Positions 55,786 through 64,000 of a DNA stretch of 64,000 nucleotides are shown in pieces. The notes below the pieces were generated by a model, which had not been told where the DNA came from, ran no database searches, and saw only the letters and a list, made by a program, of their open reading frames with translations. Position 1 is the first letter of the stretch, and each line of letters begins with the position of its first letter. Source of the stretch: Agromyces sp. S2-1-8 (GTDB lineage Bacteria; Actinomycetota; Actinomycetes; Actinomycetales; Microbacteriaceae); NCBI RefSeq assembly GCF_021129215.1, contig NZ_JAJOLP010000001.1:2294001-2358000 (forward strand), in the 5' to 3' direction. The translations under genes and the position numbers were made by a program.

Positions 55786-56706
55786 ATGGCCGTCGTCACC
55801 ATTCGCCAGCTGCTCGACAGCGGCGTGCACTTCGGGCACCAGACCCGCCGCTGGAACCCGAAGATGAAGCGCTTCATCTTCACCGAGCGCTCGGGCATCT
55901 ACATCATCGACCTGCAGCAGTCGCTCGCCTACATCGACAAGGCCTACGACTTCGTCCGCGAGACGGTCGCCCACGGCGGCACCATCCTCTTCGTCGGCAC
56001 GAAGAAGCAGGCGCAGGAGTCGATCGCCGAGCAGGCGACCCGCGTCGGCCAGCCCTACGTCAACCAGCGTTGGCTCGGCGGCCTCCTCACCAATTTCCAG
56101 ACGGTCTCCAAGCGCCTCGCGCGCATGAAGGAGCTCGAGGAGCTCGACTTCGAGGGCACCACGAGCGGCTTCACCAAGAAGGAGCTCCTCATCAAGAAGC
56201 GCGAGCTCGACAAGCTGCACAAGTCGCTCGGCGGCATCCGCAACCTGTCGAAGACGCCGTCGGCCCTCTGGGTGGTCGACACCAAGAAGGAGCACCTCGC
56301 GATCGACGAGGCCAAGAAGCTCGGCATCCCCGTCATCGGCATCCTCGACACCAACTGCGACCCCGACGAGGTCCAGTACCCGATCCCGGGCAACGACGAC
56401 GCGATCCGCTCGGTGAGCCTGCTCACCCGCATCATCGCCGACGCCGCCGCAGAGGGGCTCATCGAGCGCCACCAGAAGCCTGAAGAGGCCGGCAACGTCT
56501 CGGCCGTCGAGCCGCTCGCCGAGTGGGAGCAGGAGCTCCTCCAGCAGGGCGCCGCGACCGAGAAGACCGCCGAGACCGAGGCCGAGGCCAAGGCCGAGGC
56601 TGCTGAGGTCGTCGACGAGGCCGCGACCGAGATCGCTGCGACCGAGTCGGCCGCCGACGTCGAAGGCGCAGAGGCCGCCGAGGCCGCCGCCACCCCCGCC
56701 GAATAA
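55786..56706 (+). CDS. rpsB: 30S ribosomal protein S2 with long acidic tail
   Basis: 306 residues against about 240-260 usually. The S2 fold is complete ([58 protein letters not shown]). From about residue 258 a Glu/Ala/Thr-rich low-complexity tail is added. ATG at 55786 follows AAGGAGAAC. It pairs with tsf as in nearly all bacteria. Confidence 0.97.
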   Translation: MAVVTIRQLLDSGVHFGHQTRRWNPKMKRFIFTERSGIYIIDLQQSLAYIDKAYDFVRETVAHGGTILFVGTKKQAQESIAEQATRVGQPYVNQRWLGGLLTNFQTVSKRLARMKELEELDFEGTTSGFTKKELLIKKRELDKLHKSLGGIRNLSKTPSALWVVDTKKEHLAIDEAKKLGIPVIGILDTNCDPDEVQYPIPGNDDAIRSVSLLTRIIADAAAEGLIERHQKPEEAGNVSAVEPLAEWEQELLQQGAATEKTAETEAEAKAEAAEVVDEAATEIAATESAADVEGAEAAEAAATPAE

Positions 56707-56729
56707 GTCCCCGAAGGAGACAGCCACAC

Positions 56730-57554
56730 ATGGCAATCAGCATCGCTGACATCAAGGCCCTGCGCGAGCAGCTCGGCACGGGCATGGTCGACACGAAGAA
56801 GGCGCTCGAGGAGGCCGGTGGCGACCTCGAGAAGGCCACCGAGATCCTGCGCCTGAAGGGCGCCAAGGGCAACGCGAAGCGCGCCGACCGCTCGACGAGC
56901 GAGGGCCTTGTCGCCGCCAAGGAGTCGCCCGCCGGCTACACGATGATCCAGCTCGCCTGCGAGACGGACTTCGTCGCGAAGAACGACAAGTTCATCGCGC
57001 TCGCCGACAAGGTGCTCGACGCGGTCGCCGCCGCCGGTGCCGCCGACGTCGAGGCCGCTCTCGCGGCGCCGGTCGACGGCAAGACCGTCGGCGAGGTCAT
57101 CGACGAGCAGGCCGCCACGCTCGGCGAGAAGGTCGAGCTCGCGAAGGTCGTCACCCTCTCGGGCGACGAGTTCGCGGTCTACCTGCACAAGACGTCGAAG
57201 GACCTGCCGCCGCAGATCGGCGTGCTCGTCGCCTACACGGGTGCCGACGCCGAGACCGCTCGCGGGATCGCGCAGCACATCGCGATGTTCGACCCGTCGT
57301 TCATCTCGCGCGACGAGGTTCCGACCGATGTCGTCGAGAAGGAGCGCGAGCTCGTCACCGAGATCAGCCGCAACGAGGGCAAGCCCGAGGCCGCCCTGCC
57401 GAAGATCGTCGAGGGCCGCCTCACCGCGTTCTTCAAGCAGGTCGCCCTGCTCGAGCAGGACTACGCCCGCGACAACAAGCAGCAGGTCAAGAAGATCCTG
57501 GACGACGCCGGTCTCACCGTGACCGGGTTCGCCCGCTTCAAGGCCACGGCGTAA
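56730..57554 (+). CDS. tsf: Elongation factor Ts
   Basis: 274 residues; the nucleotide-exchange factor for EF-Tu. N-terminal UBA-like domain with IKALREQLGTGMVDTKKAL (about 7-25), core EF-Tu contact motif ETDFVAKNDKF, then a coiled-coil/dimerisation region. AAGGAGA precedes the ATG, 23 bases after rpsB. An intrinsic terminator follows its stop. Confidence 0.97.
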   Translation: MAISIADIKALREQLGTGMVDTKKALEEAGGDLEKATEILRLKGAKGNAKRADRSTSEGLVAAKESPAGYTMIQLACETDFVAKNDKFIALADKVLDAVAAAGAADVEAALAAPVDGKTVGEVIDEQAATLGEKVELAKVVTLSGDEFAVYLHKTSKDLPPQIGVLVAYTGADAETARGIAQHIAMFDPSFISRDEVPTDVVEKERELVTEISRNEGKPEAALPKIVEGRLTAFFKQVALLEQDYARDNKQQVKKILDDAGLTVTGFARFKATA

Positions 57555-57565
57555 CGCCGACATGA

Positions 57566-57604
57566 GGGAGTCCGGATCGTCCATTCGATCCGGGCTCCCT
57601 TTTC
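57566..57604 (+). terminator. Rho-independent terminator of rpsB-tsf
   Basis: AGGGAGTCCGGATCG pairs with CGATCCGGGCTCCCT (one G-T wobble) around a six-base loop TCCATT, followed by TTTT (57601-57604). It is the only classical hairpin-plus-T terminator in the window and lies 12 bases after the tsf stop. Confidence 0.9.
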
Positions 57605-57727
57605 CATGCGCGGATGCTTCGCCGTGCTCGTCCTCGGACGACGCCGCGCCGCGCGCCTCGACCGGATGCTGTGCACCCGGTCGGGTGAAGCACTAGTTTT
57701 GACACGGGCACCGGAAGGACGGCGGGG

Positions 57728-58459
57728 ATGACGGAACGCAAGCGCAGGGTGATGCTGAAGCTCTCGGGAGAGGCATTCGGCGGGGGAGCGCTCGGGGTCA
57801 ACCCCGACGTCGTGAGCGCCCTCGCGCGCGAGATCGCCGATGCGGCGCAGACGGTCGAGGTCGCGATCGTCGTCGGCGGCGGCAACTTCTTCCGCGGCGC
57901 GGAGCTCAGCCAGCGCGGCATGGATCGCGGTCGCGCGGACTACATGGGCATGCTCGGCACCGTCATGAACTCGCTCGCGCTCCAGGACTTCCTCGAGCAG
58001 GCCGGCGCAGAGACCCGCGTCCAGTCGGCGATCTCGATGACCCAGGTCGCCGAGCCGTACATCCCGCGTCGCGCCGAGCGGCACCTCGAGAAGGGCCGCG
58101 TCGTGATCTTCGGCGCGGGTGCGGGGCTCCCGTACTTCTCGACCGACACCGTCGCCGCGCAACGAGCGCTCGAGATCGATGCCGACGTGGTGCTCGTCGC
58201 GAAGAACGGCGTCGACGGCGTCTACTCGGACGACCCCCGGACGAACCCCGACGCCACGAAGATCGACCGCATCAGCTACCAGGAGGCGCTGCAGCGCGGC
58301 CTCAAGGTCGTCGACTCGACCGCCTTCAGCCTCTGCATGGACAACGGCATGCCGATGCAGGTGTTCGGCATGGAGCCGGCCGGCAACGTCACGGCGGCGA
58401 TCCTCGGCGCCGACCTCGGCACCGTCGTGAGCAACGGCGTGGAGTCGTCGAACCGATAG
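57728..58459 (+). CDS. pyrH: UMP kinase
   Basis: 243 residues, amino-acid-kinase fold. [16 protein letters not shown] at the start, [18 protein letters not shown] near 50-67 and [17 protein letters not shown]. It phosphorylates UMP to UDP for RNA, DNA and cell-wall precursors. ATG at 57728 lies behind GGAAGGAC; TAGTTT at 57694-57699 is a possible -10 box. Starts the pyrH-frr-cdsA series. Confidence 0.97.
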   Translation: MTERKRRVMLKLSGEAFGGGALGVNPDVVSALAREIADAAQTVEVAIVVGGGNFFRGAELSQRGMDRGRADYMGMLGTVMNSLALQDFLEQAGAETRVQSAISMTQVAEPYIPRRAERHLEKGRVVIFGAGAGLPYFSTDTVAAQRALEIDADVVLVAKNGVDGVYSDDPRTNPDATKIDRISYQEALQRGLKVVDSTAFSLCMDNGMPMQVFGMEPAGNVTAAILGADLGTVVSNGVESSNR

Positions 58460-58521
58460 AACCCGACCGCGCCGGGCCGTGACGCCGAACGTGGCGTCGC
58501 GGCGAGCAACGGTGTGGACCC

Positions 58522-58539
58522 GGCCAGTCGATAGACTGG
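58522..58539 (+). promoter_or_regulatory. Inverted repeat over the probable frr -10 box
   Basis: GCCAGTC-GATA-GACTGGC. TAGACT (58531-58536) overlaps the loop and right arm and would be the -10 box of frr, 33 bases ahead of the start codon. The same TAGACTGG string lies in the palindrome upstream of lepB. Confidence 0.4.
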
Positions 58540-58568
58540 CACGAGTAGCGAACCGTAAAGGAGTTCCC

Positions 58569-59123
58569 GTGATCGCGGATGTACTTTCCGATGCCACCGC
58601 ACGCATGCAGAAGGCGGTCGAAGTCGCCAAGGACGACTTCGCCACCGTGCGTACGGGGCGGGCGAACCCCCAGCTCTTCCAGAAGATCATGGTGAGCTAC
58701 TACGGCACGCCGACGCCGCTCGCGCAGCTCGCGTCGCTGCAGAACCCCGAGGCGCGCACGCTGGTCGTCACGCCCTACGACAAGGGCGCGCTGCGCGACA
58801 TCGAGCAGGCGATCCGCGACACCCCGAACCTGGGCGCCAACCCGACGAACGACGGCAACCTCATCCGCGTGACGCTGCCCGAGCTGACGGAGGAGCGCCG
58901 CAAGGAGTACGTCAAGATGGTCCGTTCGAAGGCCGAAGACGCGAAGGTGTCGGTCCGCAACATCCGCCGCAAGGCGAAGGACGACCTCGACGCGCTCAAG
59001 GGCGAGGTCGGCGACGACGAGGTCGGGCGCGGCGAGAAGGAGCTCGAGCAGATCACGAAGACGCACGTCGACGCGATCGACGAGGCCCTCAAGCGCAAGG
59101 AAGCCGAACTCCTCGAGGTCTGA
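58569..59123 (+). CDS. frr: Ribosome recycling factor
   Basis: 184 residues, standard length. [25 protein letters not shown] and [32 protein letters not shown]-type motifs identify RRF, which splits post-termination ribosomes with EF-G. Start GTG at 58569 follows AAAGGAG; the frame is open upstream to 58479 but without homology. The cdsA gene begins 24 bases downstream. Confidence 0.97.
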   Translation: MIADVLSDATARMQKAVEVAKDDFATVRTGRANPQLFQKIMVSYYGTPTPLAQLASLQNPEARTLVVTPYDKGALRDIEQAIRDTPNLGANPTNDGNLIRVTLPELTEERRKEYVKMVRSKAEDAKVSVRNIRRKAKDDLDALKGEVGDDEVGRGEKELEQITKTHVDAIDEALKRKEAELLEV

Positions 59124-59147
59124 GGGCTCGGGGGCTGAGGGAGGGCC

Positions 59148-60131
59148 ATGTCAGGCGTCCCAGAAGAGGGTCAGTCGGACGCCGGGGGGCAGGACCGCAC
59201 CGCGCGCGACGATTTCCGCGCACAGGTCACGGCGCGCAAGGCCGACCTCGAGCGTCAGTTCGAGGCATCCAAGGCGCAGTTCGACGAGGCCCAGGAACGG
59301 ATCAAGGCGCGCACGGGTCGCAACCTCATCGTCGCGATCCTCATCGGGCTCGTGTTCGGCGGCGCGCTGCTGCTGAGCCTGCTCGTCGTCAAAGAGCTCT
59401 TCATGCTCTTCGCCGTCGTGATCGCCGGGTTCGCGAGCTACGAACTCGCGCAGGCACTCCGCAAGGGCGACCTCCGCGTGCCGCGGCCACCGACCGTGGC
59501 GGTCGCGGTGATCGCGGTGCCCGTCGCCTACTACGGCGGTGCGGGCGGGCAGTTCCTCGCGGTCGTCGCGGGAGTCGCGATCGTGACGGCGTGGAGGCTC
59601 GTCGAGCAGGCACTGCCGTCCCGCCGGACCGACGGCGCGGCGCTCGGGCGAGACCTCGCCGCAGGTGCGTTCGTGCAGGGATACGTGACGTTCCTCGCAA
59701 CGTTCGCGGTCGTGCTGACCGCCGCCGACGGTGGACAGTGGTGGACCCTCGCGTTCATCGTGCTGGCGGTCGCCGCCGACACCGGGGCCTACGCGTTCGG
59801 TCTCATGTTCGGCAAGCACAAGATGGCGCCCGTGATCAGCCCGAAGAAGACCTGGGAGGGCTTCGCCGGCGGCGCCGCGACGAGCCTGGTCGCCGGTGTG
59901 CTGCTCGCCCTGTTCATGCTCGGCGAGCCGTGGTGGTTCGGGCTCGTCTTCGGCGGTGCGATCTTCCTCACCGCCACGCTCGGCGATCTCGTCGAATCGC
60001 TCGTCAAGCGCGACATCGGCATCAAGGACATGAGCTCGTGGCTGCCGGGCCACGGCGGGTTCCTCGACCGGCTCGATTCGATCCTGCCGTCGGCGGCCGT
60101 CGCCTTCGTGGCGTTCCGGCTCTTCGGATGA
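59148..60131 (+). CDS. cdsA: Phosphatidate cytidylyltransferase
   Basis: 327 residues. A hydrophilic N-terminal extension of about 58 residues with a short coiled coil, then about eight membrane helices and the C-terminal CDP-diglyceride synthase signature (KRDIGIKDMSSWLPGHGG, DRLDS). It makes CDP-diacylglycerol for phospholipids. The position after frr is conserved in bacteria. The stop overlaps the next ATG (ATGA). Confidence 0.95.
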   Translation: MSGVPEEGQSDAGGQDRTARDDFRAQVTARKADLERQFEASKAQFDEAQERIKARTGRNLIVAILIGLVFGGALLLSLLVVKELFMLFAVVIAGFASYELAQALRKGDLRVPRPPTVAVAVIAVPVAYYGGAGGQFLAVVAGVAIVTAWRLVEQALPSRRTDGAALGRDLAAGAFVQGYVTFLATFAVVLTAADGGQWWTLAFIVLAVAADTGAYAFGLMFGKHKMAPVISPKKTWEGFAGGAATSLVAGVLLALFMLGEPWWFGLVFGGAIFLTATLGDLVESLVKRDIGIKDMSSWLPGHGGFLDRLDSILPSAAVAFVAFRLFG

Positions 60132-60706
60132 GCGTGCGCGATACTGGTGCAGTGGATTCGACGTTCCCGCGCGCCAGAAAGCCCAGACTCGGGTACAAGA
60201 TCGATCAGGTCGAGGAGTTCCTGCAGCTCGCCCGCCGTGCCTACGACGGCACGGCGACGCCGGGTGACGAGCCGATGACGAGCGAGCGCATCCGGCTGAC
60301 CGCCTTCGCGATGCAGAAGGGCGGCTATTCGACGGAGCACGTCGACGCAGCGCTCGCCCGCCTGGAGGACGCGTTCGCCGCCCAGGAGCGGCAGGATGCG
60401 GCCCGGCTGCACGGCGACGAGGCGTGGCTGCGCGAGGCGCGCCTGACCGCGCAGGTGGTCTCCAACCGGCTCGCGCGGCCCGAGGGCGAGCGGTTCGAGC
60501 GAATGAATCCGCTCGTGCTCGGCTACAGCGTCCGCGAGGTCGACAAGTTCGCCGACAAACTCACCCGGTACTTCAGAGACGGTTGGCCCATCTCCGTCGA
60601 GGACGTCCGCTCGGTCGTCTTCGCGACCCAGCGCGGCGGGTACCGCGAGGCGCAGGTCGACCTCGTGCTCGACGCCGTCGTCGACGTCATGCTGGCGGTC
60701 CGGTGA
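60128..60706 (+). CDS. DivIVA-domain-like protein with two repeats
   Basis: 192 residues. Two segments resemble the DivIVA N-terminal motif: LGYKIDQVEEFLQLARRAY (about 22-40) and LGYSVREVDKFADKLTRYF (about 137-155), each followed by a helix ending in FAMQKGGYSTEHVDAAL or FATQRGGYREAQVDLVL. It has no long coiled coil. The gene is coupled to cdsA by a 4-base overlap. A role at the pole or septum is suggested only by the motif. Confidence 0.8.
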   Translation: MSVRDTGAVDSTFPRARKPRLGYKIDQVEEFLQLARRAYDGTATPGDEPMTSERIRLTAFAMQKGGYSTEHVDAALARLEDAFAAQERQDAARLHGDEAWLREARLTAQVVSNRLARPEGERFERMNPLVLGYSVREVDKFADKLTRYFRDGWPISVEDVRSVVFATQRGGYREAQVDLVLDAVVDVMLAVR

Positions 60707-60745
60707 GCCCGCGCGCGGCATTGGCCCGTCCGGCCGCCACTCCGC

Positions 60746-60751
60746 TACACT
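60746..60751 (+). promoter_or_regulatory. -10 box of the SLT-like gene
   Basis: TACACT lies 9 bases ahead of the GTG start at 60761, with no Shine-Dalgarno between. Confidence 0.4.
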
Positions 60752-60760
60752 CGTCGAATC

Positions 60761-61414
60761 GTGGGTAGGCATGCAGGATCGGGCGAGGCGGCGCAGCCGT
60801 CGTCCCCGACCGTTCCCAGAATCACCCGCGGGCCCGTGAAGCAGGCCGCGACCGTCGTCTTCGCGTTCCTCGCCTCGGTCAGCTTCGTGCTGGTGAACAT
60901 CGTCGACCCGTACAGCGGGGCGACCGCTTCGCCCGACTTCGCGCAGGGCGACCGGTTCGGCGGCGAGGCCGTGCAGTCGATCGCCGCCGGCGGCGACTAC
61001 GAGGTCACCGTCGACGGGCACGAGCAGTACGTCGTCGAGGAGAAGCCCGAGCCGGTCGTGGAGCCGGCTTCGTCCGGCGCCGGTTGGGCACCGCCCGCGG
61101 TGACGCCCGACCCGGGCTCCGCGCAGGCATACGCCGCCGGTGCCGTCGCCGCACGCGGCTGGCCCACCTCGGAGTTCGACTGCCTCGTCGCGCTCTGGAA
61201 CAAGGAGTCGGGCTGGCGGGTCAACGCCTACAACGCCGGGAGCGGCGCCTACGGCATCCCGCAGGCCCTGCCCGGGTCGAAGATGGCGACCGCGGGGGCC
61301 GACTGGGAGACGAACGCGGCGACGCAGATCGAATGGGGTCTCGGCTACGTCTCGGGCCGCTACGGCACGCCCTGCGGCGCCTGGGCCCACTCCGAGTCGG
61401 TCGGCTGGTACTGA
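60761..61414 (+). CDS. Exported transglycosylase-like (SLT/RPF-type) protein
   Basis: 217 residues. A membrane segment near 29-47 (signal anchor or signal peptide), a linker rich in Glu/Pro/Ala, and a C-terminal lysozyme-like domain starting FDCLVALWNKESGWRVNAYN with the candidate catalytic Glu in WNKESGW and YGIPQALPGSKM. Such proteins cleave peptidoglycan glycan strands or help resuscitation. Start GTG at 60761 is the only start that keeps the whole N-terminal segment. Activity is inferred from the fold. Confidence 0.85.
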   Translation: MGRHAGSGEAAQPSSPTVPRITRGPVKQAATVVFAFLASVSFVLVNIVDPYSGATASPDFAQGDRFGGEAVQSIAAGGDYEVTVDGHEQYVVEEKPEPVVEPASSGAGWAPPAVTPDPGSAQAYAAGAVAARGWPTSEFDCLVALWNKESGWRVNAYNAGSGAYGIPQALPGSKMATAGADWETNAATQIEWGLGYVSGRYGTPCGAWAHSESVGWY

Positions 61415-61470
61415 GCCGGGCCGTCCAGCCGAGGCATCCTCGGCGATGCGGCCTCGATGCGCGGCCGTTC

Positions 61471-61476
61471 TAGACT
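61471..61476 (+). promoter_or_regulatory. -10 box of the zinc-ribbon gene, leaderless transcript predicted
   Basis: TAGACT ends 7 bases before ATG at 61484; no ribosome site between. Confidence 0.45.
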
Positions 61477-61483
61477 TGGACGC

Positions 61484-61792
61484 ATGGCACGCTCGAACCG
61501 ACCCCGGTCGCGTGCCGCCCGTGCACGCGAGGGGCACCCCGAGCTCGACGTCGATCGGCTGAGCGCCGGCTGGCGCCGCACCGAGGTGCGCGCGGGCCGC
61601 GAATGGAACGTGCAGCCCGTCTCCGAGGCGCAGGCCGTCAAGGCGTACGTGTGCCCGGGGTGCGGCCTCGAGGTCGCACCGGGTGTCGCGCATCTCGTCG
61701 CCTGGCGGGCCGACGGCGTGCTGGGCGACGCGGCCGACCTTGCGGCGCGTCGGCATTGGCACACGCACTGCTGGAGGTTGGGCGCACGGTGA
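61484..61792 (+). CDS. Small zinc-ribbon-like protein
   Basis: 102 residues. Arg-rich N-terminus, then YVCPGCGLEVAPGVAHLVAW and RRHWHTHCWRLG, giving CPGC and HxHxxC as probable zinc ligands. Orthologues in Streptomyces are often labelled ATP/GTP-binding, but I see no P-loop here. The stop overlaps the hydrolase GTG start (GTGA), a coupling that also suggests a shared role. Function unknown. Confidence 0.82.
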   Translation: MARSNRPRSRAARAREGHPELDVDRLSAGWRRTEVRAGREWNVQPVSEAQAVKAYVCPGCGLEVAPGVAHLVAWRADGVLGDAADLAARRHWHTHCWRLGAR

Positions 61793-62541
61793 ACGAGACG
61801 GATGACACGATCGAGATCCGATCGGGAGTCGAGCTTCCGGCCCGCCGGGAGGAGATCGAACTGCACACGGCAGACGGCCTGCGCCTCGTCGGCGAGCTGG
61901 CGCTGCCCCTCGAGCGCGATCCCGTCGCGACGCTCGTCACGCTGCATCCGTTGCCGACGGCCGGCGGCTTCATGGACTCGCACATCCTGCGCAAGGCCGC
62001 CGCGCGGCTCCCCGCGCTGGCCGACCTCGCTGTGCTGCGGTTCAACACGCGAGGCACGGCGTCGCCGCGCGGGCGCAGCGAGGGCGAGTTCGGCGACGGC
62101 GTCGCCGAGCGGGCGGATGTCGCGGCGGCGATGTCGTTCGTGCAGCAGCGCGGACTCCCGCACCCGTGGCTGGTCGGGTGGTCGTTCGGCACCGAGCTCG
62201 CCCTGAAGTACGGGCTCGAGCACGGCATCGACGGCGCGATCCTGCTCTCGCCCCCGCTGCACCGCACGAGCACGGCCGAACTCGCACGCTGGTCGACCGC
62301 GAGCCCCGCGCTCGTCGCCCTCATCCCCGAGCACGACGACTACCTCAGGCCGGCCGAGGCGGCCGAACGCTTCTCCGGGCTGCCGAAGCTGCGGCGCATC
62401 GACGTCGCCGGCGGGCGCCACCTGTGGGTGGGGGAGACGCAGACGCGGCGCGTGCTCGACGAGATCGTGGCCGCGGTGAACCCCGAGGCTGCGCCGCTGC
62501 CGACTCGGTGGCCTGCGGCGTCCGCCTCCGACGAGGACTGA
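61789..62541 (+). CDS. Alpha/beta hydrolase
   Basis: 250 residues. Nucleophile Ser in GWSFGTELALKYG, acid Asp in the PEHDDYLRP segment and His in GGRHLWVGE form the triad. Oxyanion-side motif VTLHPLPTAGG precedes helix A, as in dienelactone-hydrolase-like or YeiG-like proteins. No signal peptide. Start GTG at 61789 lies inside the stop of the zinc-ribbon gene. The substrate is not evident. Converges with the AI-2E family gene. Confidence 0.87.
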   Translation: MNETDDTIEIRSGVELPARREEIELHTADGLRLVGELALPLERDPVATLVTLHPLPTAGGFMDSHILRKAAARLPALADLAVLRFNTRGTASPRGRSEGEFGDGVAERADVAAAMSFVQQRGLPHPWLVGWSFGTELALKYGLEHGIDGAILLSPPLHRTSTAELARWSTASPALVALIPEHDDYLRPAEAAERFSGLPKLRRIDVAGGRHLWVGETQTRRVLDEIVAAVNPEAAPLPTRWPAASASDED

Positions 62542-62547
62542 GCCGGC

Positions 62548-63612
62548 TCAGCGTTCGTTCTGGCGCGGTATGACGACCTGCTTGATGATGAGCAGGATGG
62601 CGGCGGCGACCGGGATGGCGACGAGCGCACCGAGGATGCCGCCGAGCGCGCCGCCGGCGAGGGCGGCGATCACGACGAGGGCGCCGGGCACCTTCACCGC
62701 CCGATGCATGATGCGCGGGCTCAGGATGTACGCCTCGACCTGCATGTAGACGATGTAGTAGATCGCCGCCGCGAGGGCGGTGATGGGCGAACCGAGGCCG
62801 GGAATCAGGCAGACGAGCACGATCACGATCGAGCCCGAGAGCGTGCCGACGAGCGGCACGAGCGAGAACATGAAGGCGAGGAACGCGAGCACGGCCGGGA
62901 ACGGCGCACGGATGATCGACAGGTAGATGAAACTCAGCACCCCGTTCACCGCCGCGAGCGAGACCTGACCCAGCACGTAGCGGCCGACCGACTGCGTGAT
63001 CTGCTCGGTGAGGTCGGCGAACCTGGCGCGCCGCGACGCCGGCACGAGCTGGTACGTGGCGCGCTTCATCGTGTTCAGCGACGCGGCGAAGTAGAGCATC
63101 AGGATGAACACGATCACGACCGCGAAGACGCCCGAGCCGATGGCGATCGCGACCTGCAGCACGCCGCCCGCGAGCTCGGAGAGCTTGTCGGGGTTGGTGA
63201 AGAAGTCGGTGAGGCCCGTCGTGACCTGCGCGTTGATCTCCTCGACCTGCAGCTGCGGGAACTGCTCCTGGAGCACGGCGAGCCAGTCCTGCGAGTTGAA
63301 CCGCTCGATGATGCCGGGGATCTCCTCGACGAGGTCGCCGATCTGATCGACGATGATCGGGACGACGGCGAGCACGAGCGCGGCGACGATGATGCCGACC
63401 CCGCTCATCACGATGAGGATCGCGGACCAACGCGGAAGCCCTCGGCGCTCGAGCCAGCTGATCGCCGGGTCGAGGCCGAGGGCCAGGAAGAGCGCCGCTC
63501 CGATGTAGGTGATGATCGTCGAGAGGCTGACGATCGAGGTCAGGATGAACAGGCCGACGCCGACACCGAGGGTGCCGACGAGGCCGATGCGGAACGCGTT
63601 GAGGATCTTCAC
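62548..63612 (-). CDS. AI-2E family transporter (UPF0118)
   Basis: 354 residues with about eight membrane helices and a large central extracellular region. Family blocks ALFLALGLDPAISWLERRGLPRW, LVGTLSGSIVIVLVCLI and VEAYILSPRIMHRAVKVPG are clear. Relatives export autoinducer-2 or act as Na+(K+)/H+ antiporters, so the name alone does not define the substrate. ATG at 63612; the upstream coiled-coil gene stops 23 bases before it on the same strand. Confidence 0.9.
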   Translation of the reverse strand: MKILNAFRIGLVGTLGVGVGLFILTSIVSLSTIITYIGAALFLALGLDPAISWLERRGLPRWSAILIVMSGVGIIVAALVLAVVPIIVDQIGDLVEEIPGIIERFNSQDWLAVLQEQFPQLQVEEINAQVTTGLTDFFTNPDKLSELAGGVLQVAIAIGSGVFAVVIVFILMLYFAASLNTMKRATYQLVPASRRARFADLTEQITQSVGRYVLGQVSLAAVNGVLSFIYLSIIRAPFPAVLAFLAFMFSLVPLVGTLSGSIVIVLVCLIPGLGSPITALAAAIYYIVYMQVEAYILSPRIMHRAVKVPGALVVIAALAGGALGGILGALVAIPVAAAILLIIKQVVIPRQNER

Positions 63613-63635
63613 GGAACCACCGCGCCCCTTCCGGA

Positions 63636-64000
63636 CTACTTCGTGTCGGCTGCGACCTGCTCGGCCTGCGTCAGCACGCCGCGCAGGCTCTCGAAGTAGC
63701 CGGCGACCGCGTCGCGCTCGATCCTAATCTGCGAGAGCCGGTCCTCGGCGTCGGCGACGAGCGCACGAGTGCGCTCCTCTGCGTCGGCGATGAGCTTGCG
63801 CGCCTGGTCGTGCGCAGCGGAGATGCGCTCGGACGCCTCCTGCTCGGCCTTCTCGCGGATGCCGGAGATCGCCGAGCGCGCCTCCGTCTCGAGACGCTCG
63901 GACTCGGCGCGGCTCTCGGCCGTGCGGGCGCTCGTCTCGGCGAGCTCGGCGTTCGCGTCGTCGAGGAACTTCTGCGTCTGGGCGACCGCCTCCTGGTGGG
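63636..64000 (-). CDS. DivIVA/Wag31-like coiled-coil protein (N-terminus beyond window)
   Basis: The minus-strand frame is open from the window edge to a TAG at 63636-63638 and gives 120 residues of Ala/Glu/Arg-rich coiled coil ending IERDAVAGYFESLRGVL, TQAEQVAADTK. Heptad patterning (LDDANAELAETSARTAES, ISAAHDQARKLIADAEERT) and the ERDxVAGYFESLRGVL ending resemble the C-terminal part of actinobacterial DivIVA-family proteins. The N-terminal domain that would prove this is outside the window. Confidence 0.75.
   Translation of the reverse strand, partial: HQEAVAQTQKFLDDANAELAETSARTAESRAESERLETEARSAISGIREKAEQEASERISAAHDQARKLIADAEERTRALVADAEDRLSQIRIERDAVAGYFESLRGVLTQAEQVAADTK

Noticed and set aside
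57698-57703. TTGACA as -35 box of pyrH
   Set aside because: No -10 hexamer at 16-18 bases downstream; the region there is the ribosome site. TAGTTT just upstream is the more likely -10.

Overview
The window reads as chromosome of a high-GC actinobacterium, most likely a Microbacteriaceae member (Agromyces/Leifsonia-like). GC is about 70 percent, GTG and TTG starts are common, and the order rnc-mutM-smc-ftsY-ffh / rpsP-KH-rimM-trmD / rplS-lepB-rnhB-DUF2469 / rpsB-tsf-pyrH-frr-cdsA is the usual actinobacterial translation, secretion and chromosome backbone. This placement is an inference from gene order and protein style; no rRNA or other taxonomic marker is present. No gene-free stretch exceeds about 271 bases (55515-55785), and intergenic DNA is about 6 percent of the window. 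I see no tRNA, rRNA, CRISPR array, insertion sequence, prophage or origin.

Layout. 1-15 kb holds DNA repair and processing (rnc partial, mutM), a TetR/reductase pair with a twin-operator promoter region, a tandem-GNAT acetyltransferase, smc, a leftward GH13/LLM pair, the SRP receptor and SRP54 genes (ftsY, ffh), and a YbdK-like carboxylate-amine ligase. 15.0-32.2 kb is a catabolic island. It contains a GntR/FCD regulator, a five-gene ABC importer, a three-subunit flavin/iron-sulfur imino-acid dehydrogenase, an MHS-type permease, a DapA-family deaminase, a proline racemase/4-hydroxyproline epimerase, an aldehyde dehydrogenase, and then a leftward pair (second racemase homologue plus ornithine-cyclodeaminase-family protein) divergent from an Xaa-Pro aminopeptidase. 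Together these make a complete hydroxyproline to 2-oxoglutarate route plus a probable second imino-acid branch. Four copies of the 12-bp palindrome GTGATRTATYAC (one with an edge mismatch) sit in front of gntR, livK, the permease gene and the divergent pair, which suggests one regulon.

32.4-34.5 kb returns to the backbone (rpsP to trmD). 34.5-45.8 kb is an assimilatory nitrate/nitrite island: CbiX-type chelatase, nitrate reductase with its electron-transfer flavoprotein, NarK, a HemD-like/winged-helix fusion, SUMT, NirB and a divergent NirD. Four of its promoters share the layout GnAAC-N10-TAnnnT inside 11-bp-phased GlnR-like boxes.

45.9-64 kb is backbone again: map, rplS, lepB, rnhB, DUF2469, a leftward yraN-comM-dprA operon, metallophosphoesterase-xerC, a degenerate M23 peptidase, rpsB-tsf with a clear intrinsic terminator, pyrH, frr, cdsA, a DivIVA-like protein, an SLT-like exported protein, a zinc-ribbon protein coupled to a hydrolase, an AI-2E-family permease and the 3' part of a DivIVA-like coiled-coil gene.

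Across the whole window the 9-mer GAGGCATCC/GGATGCCTC occurs 22 times, against about 0.8 expected from base composition. It occurs in more than one reading frame and is enriched between genes. Together with the hydroxyproline operators and the nitrate promoter layout, it is the most interesting signal here.
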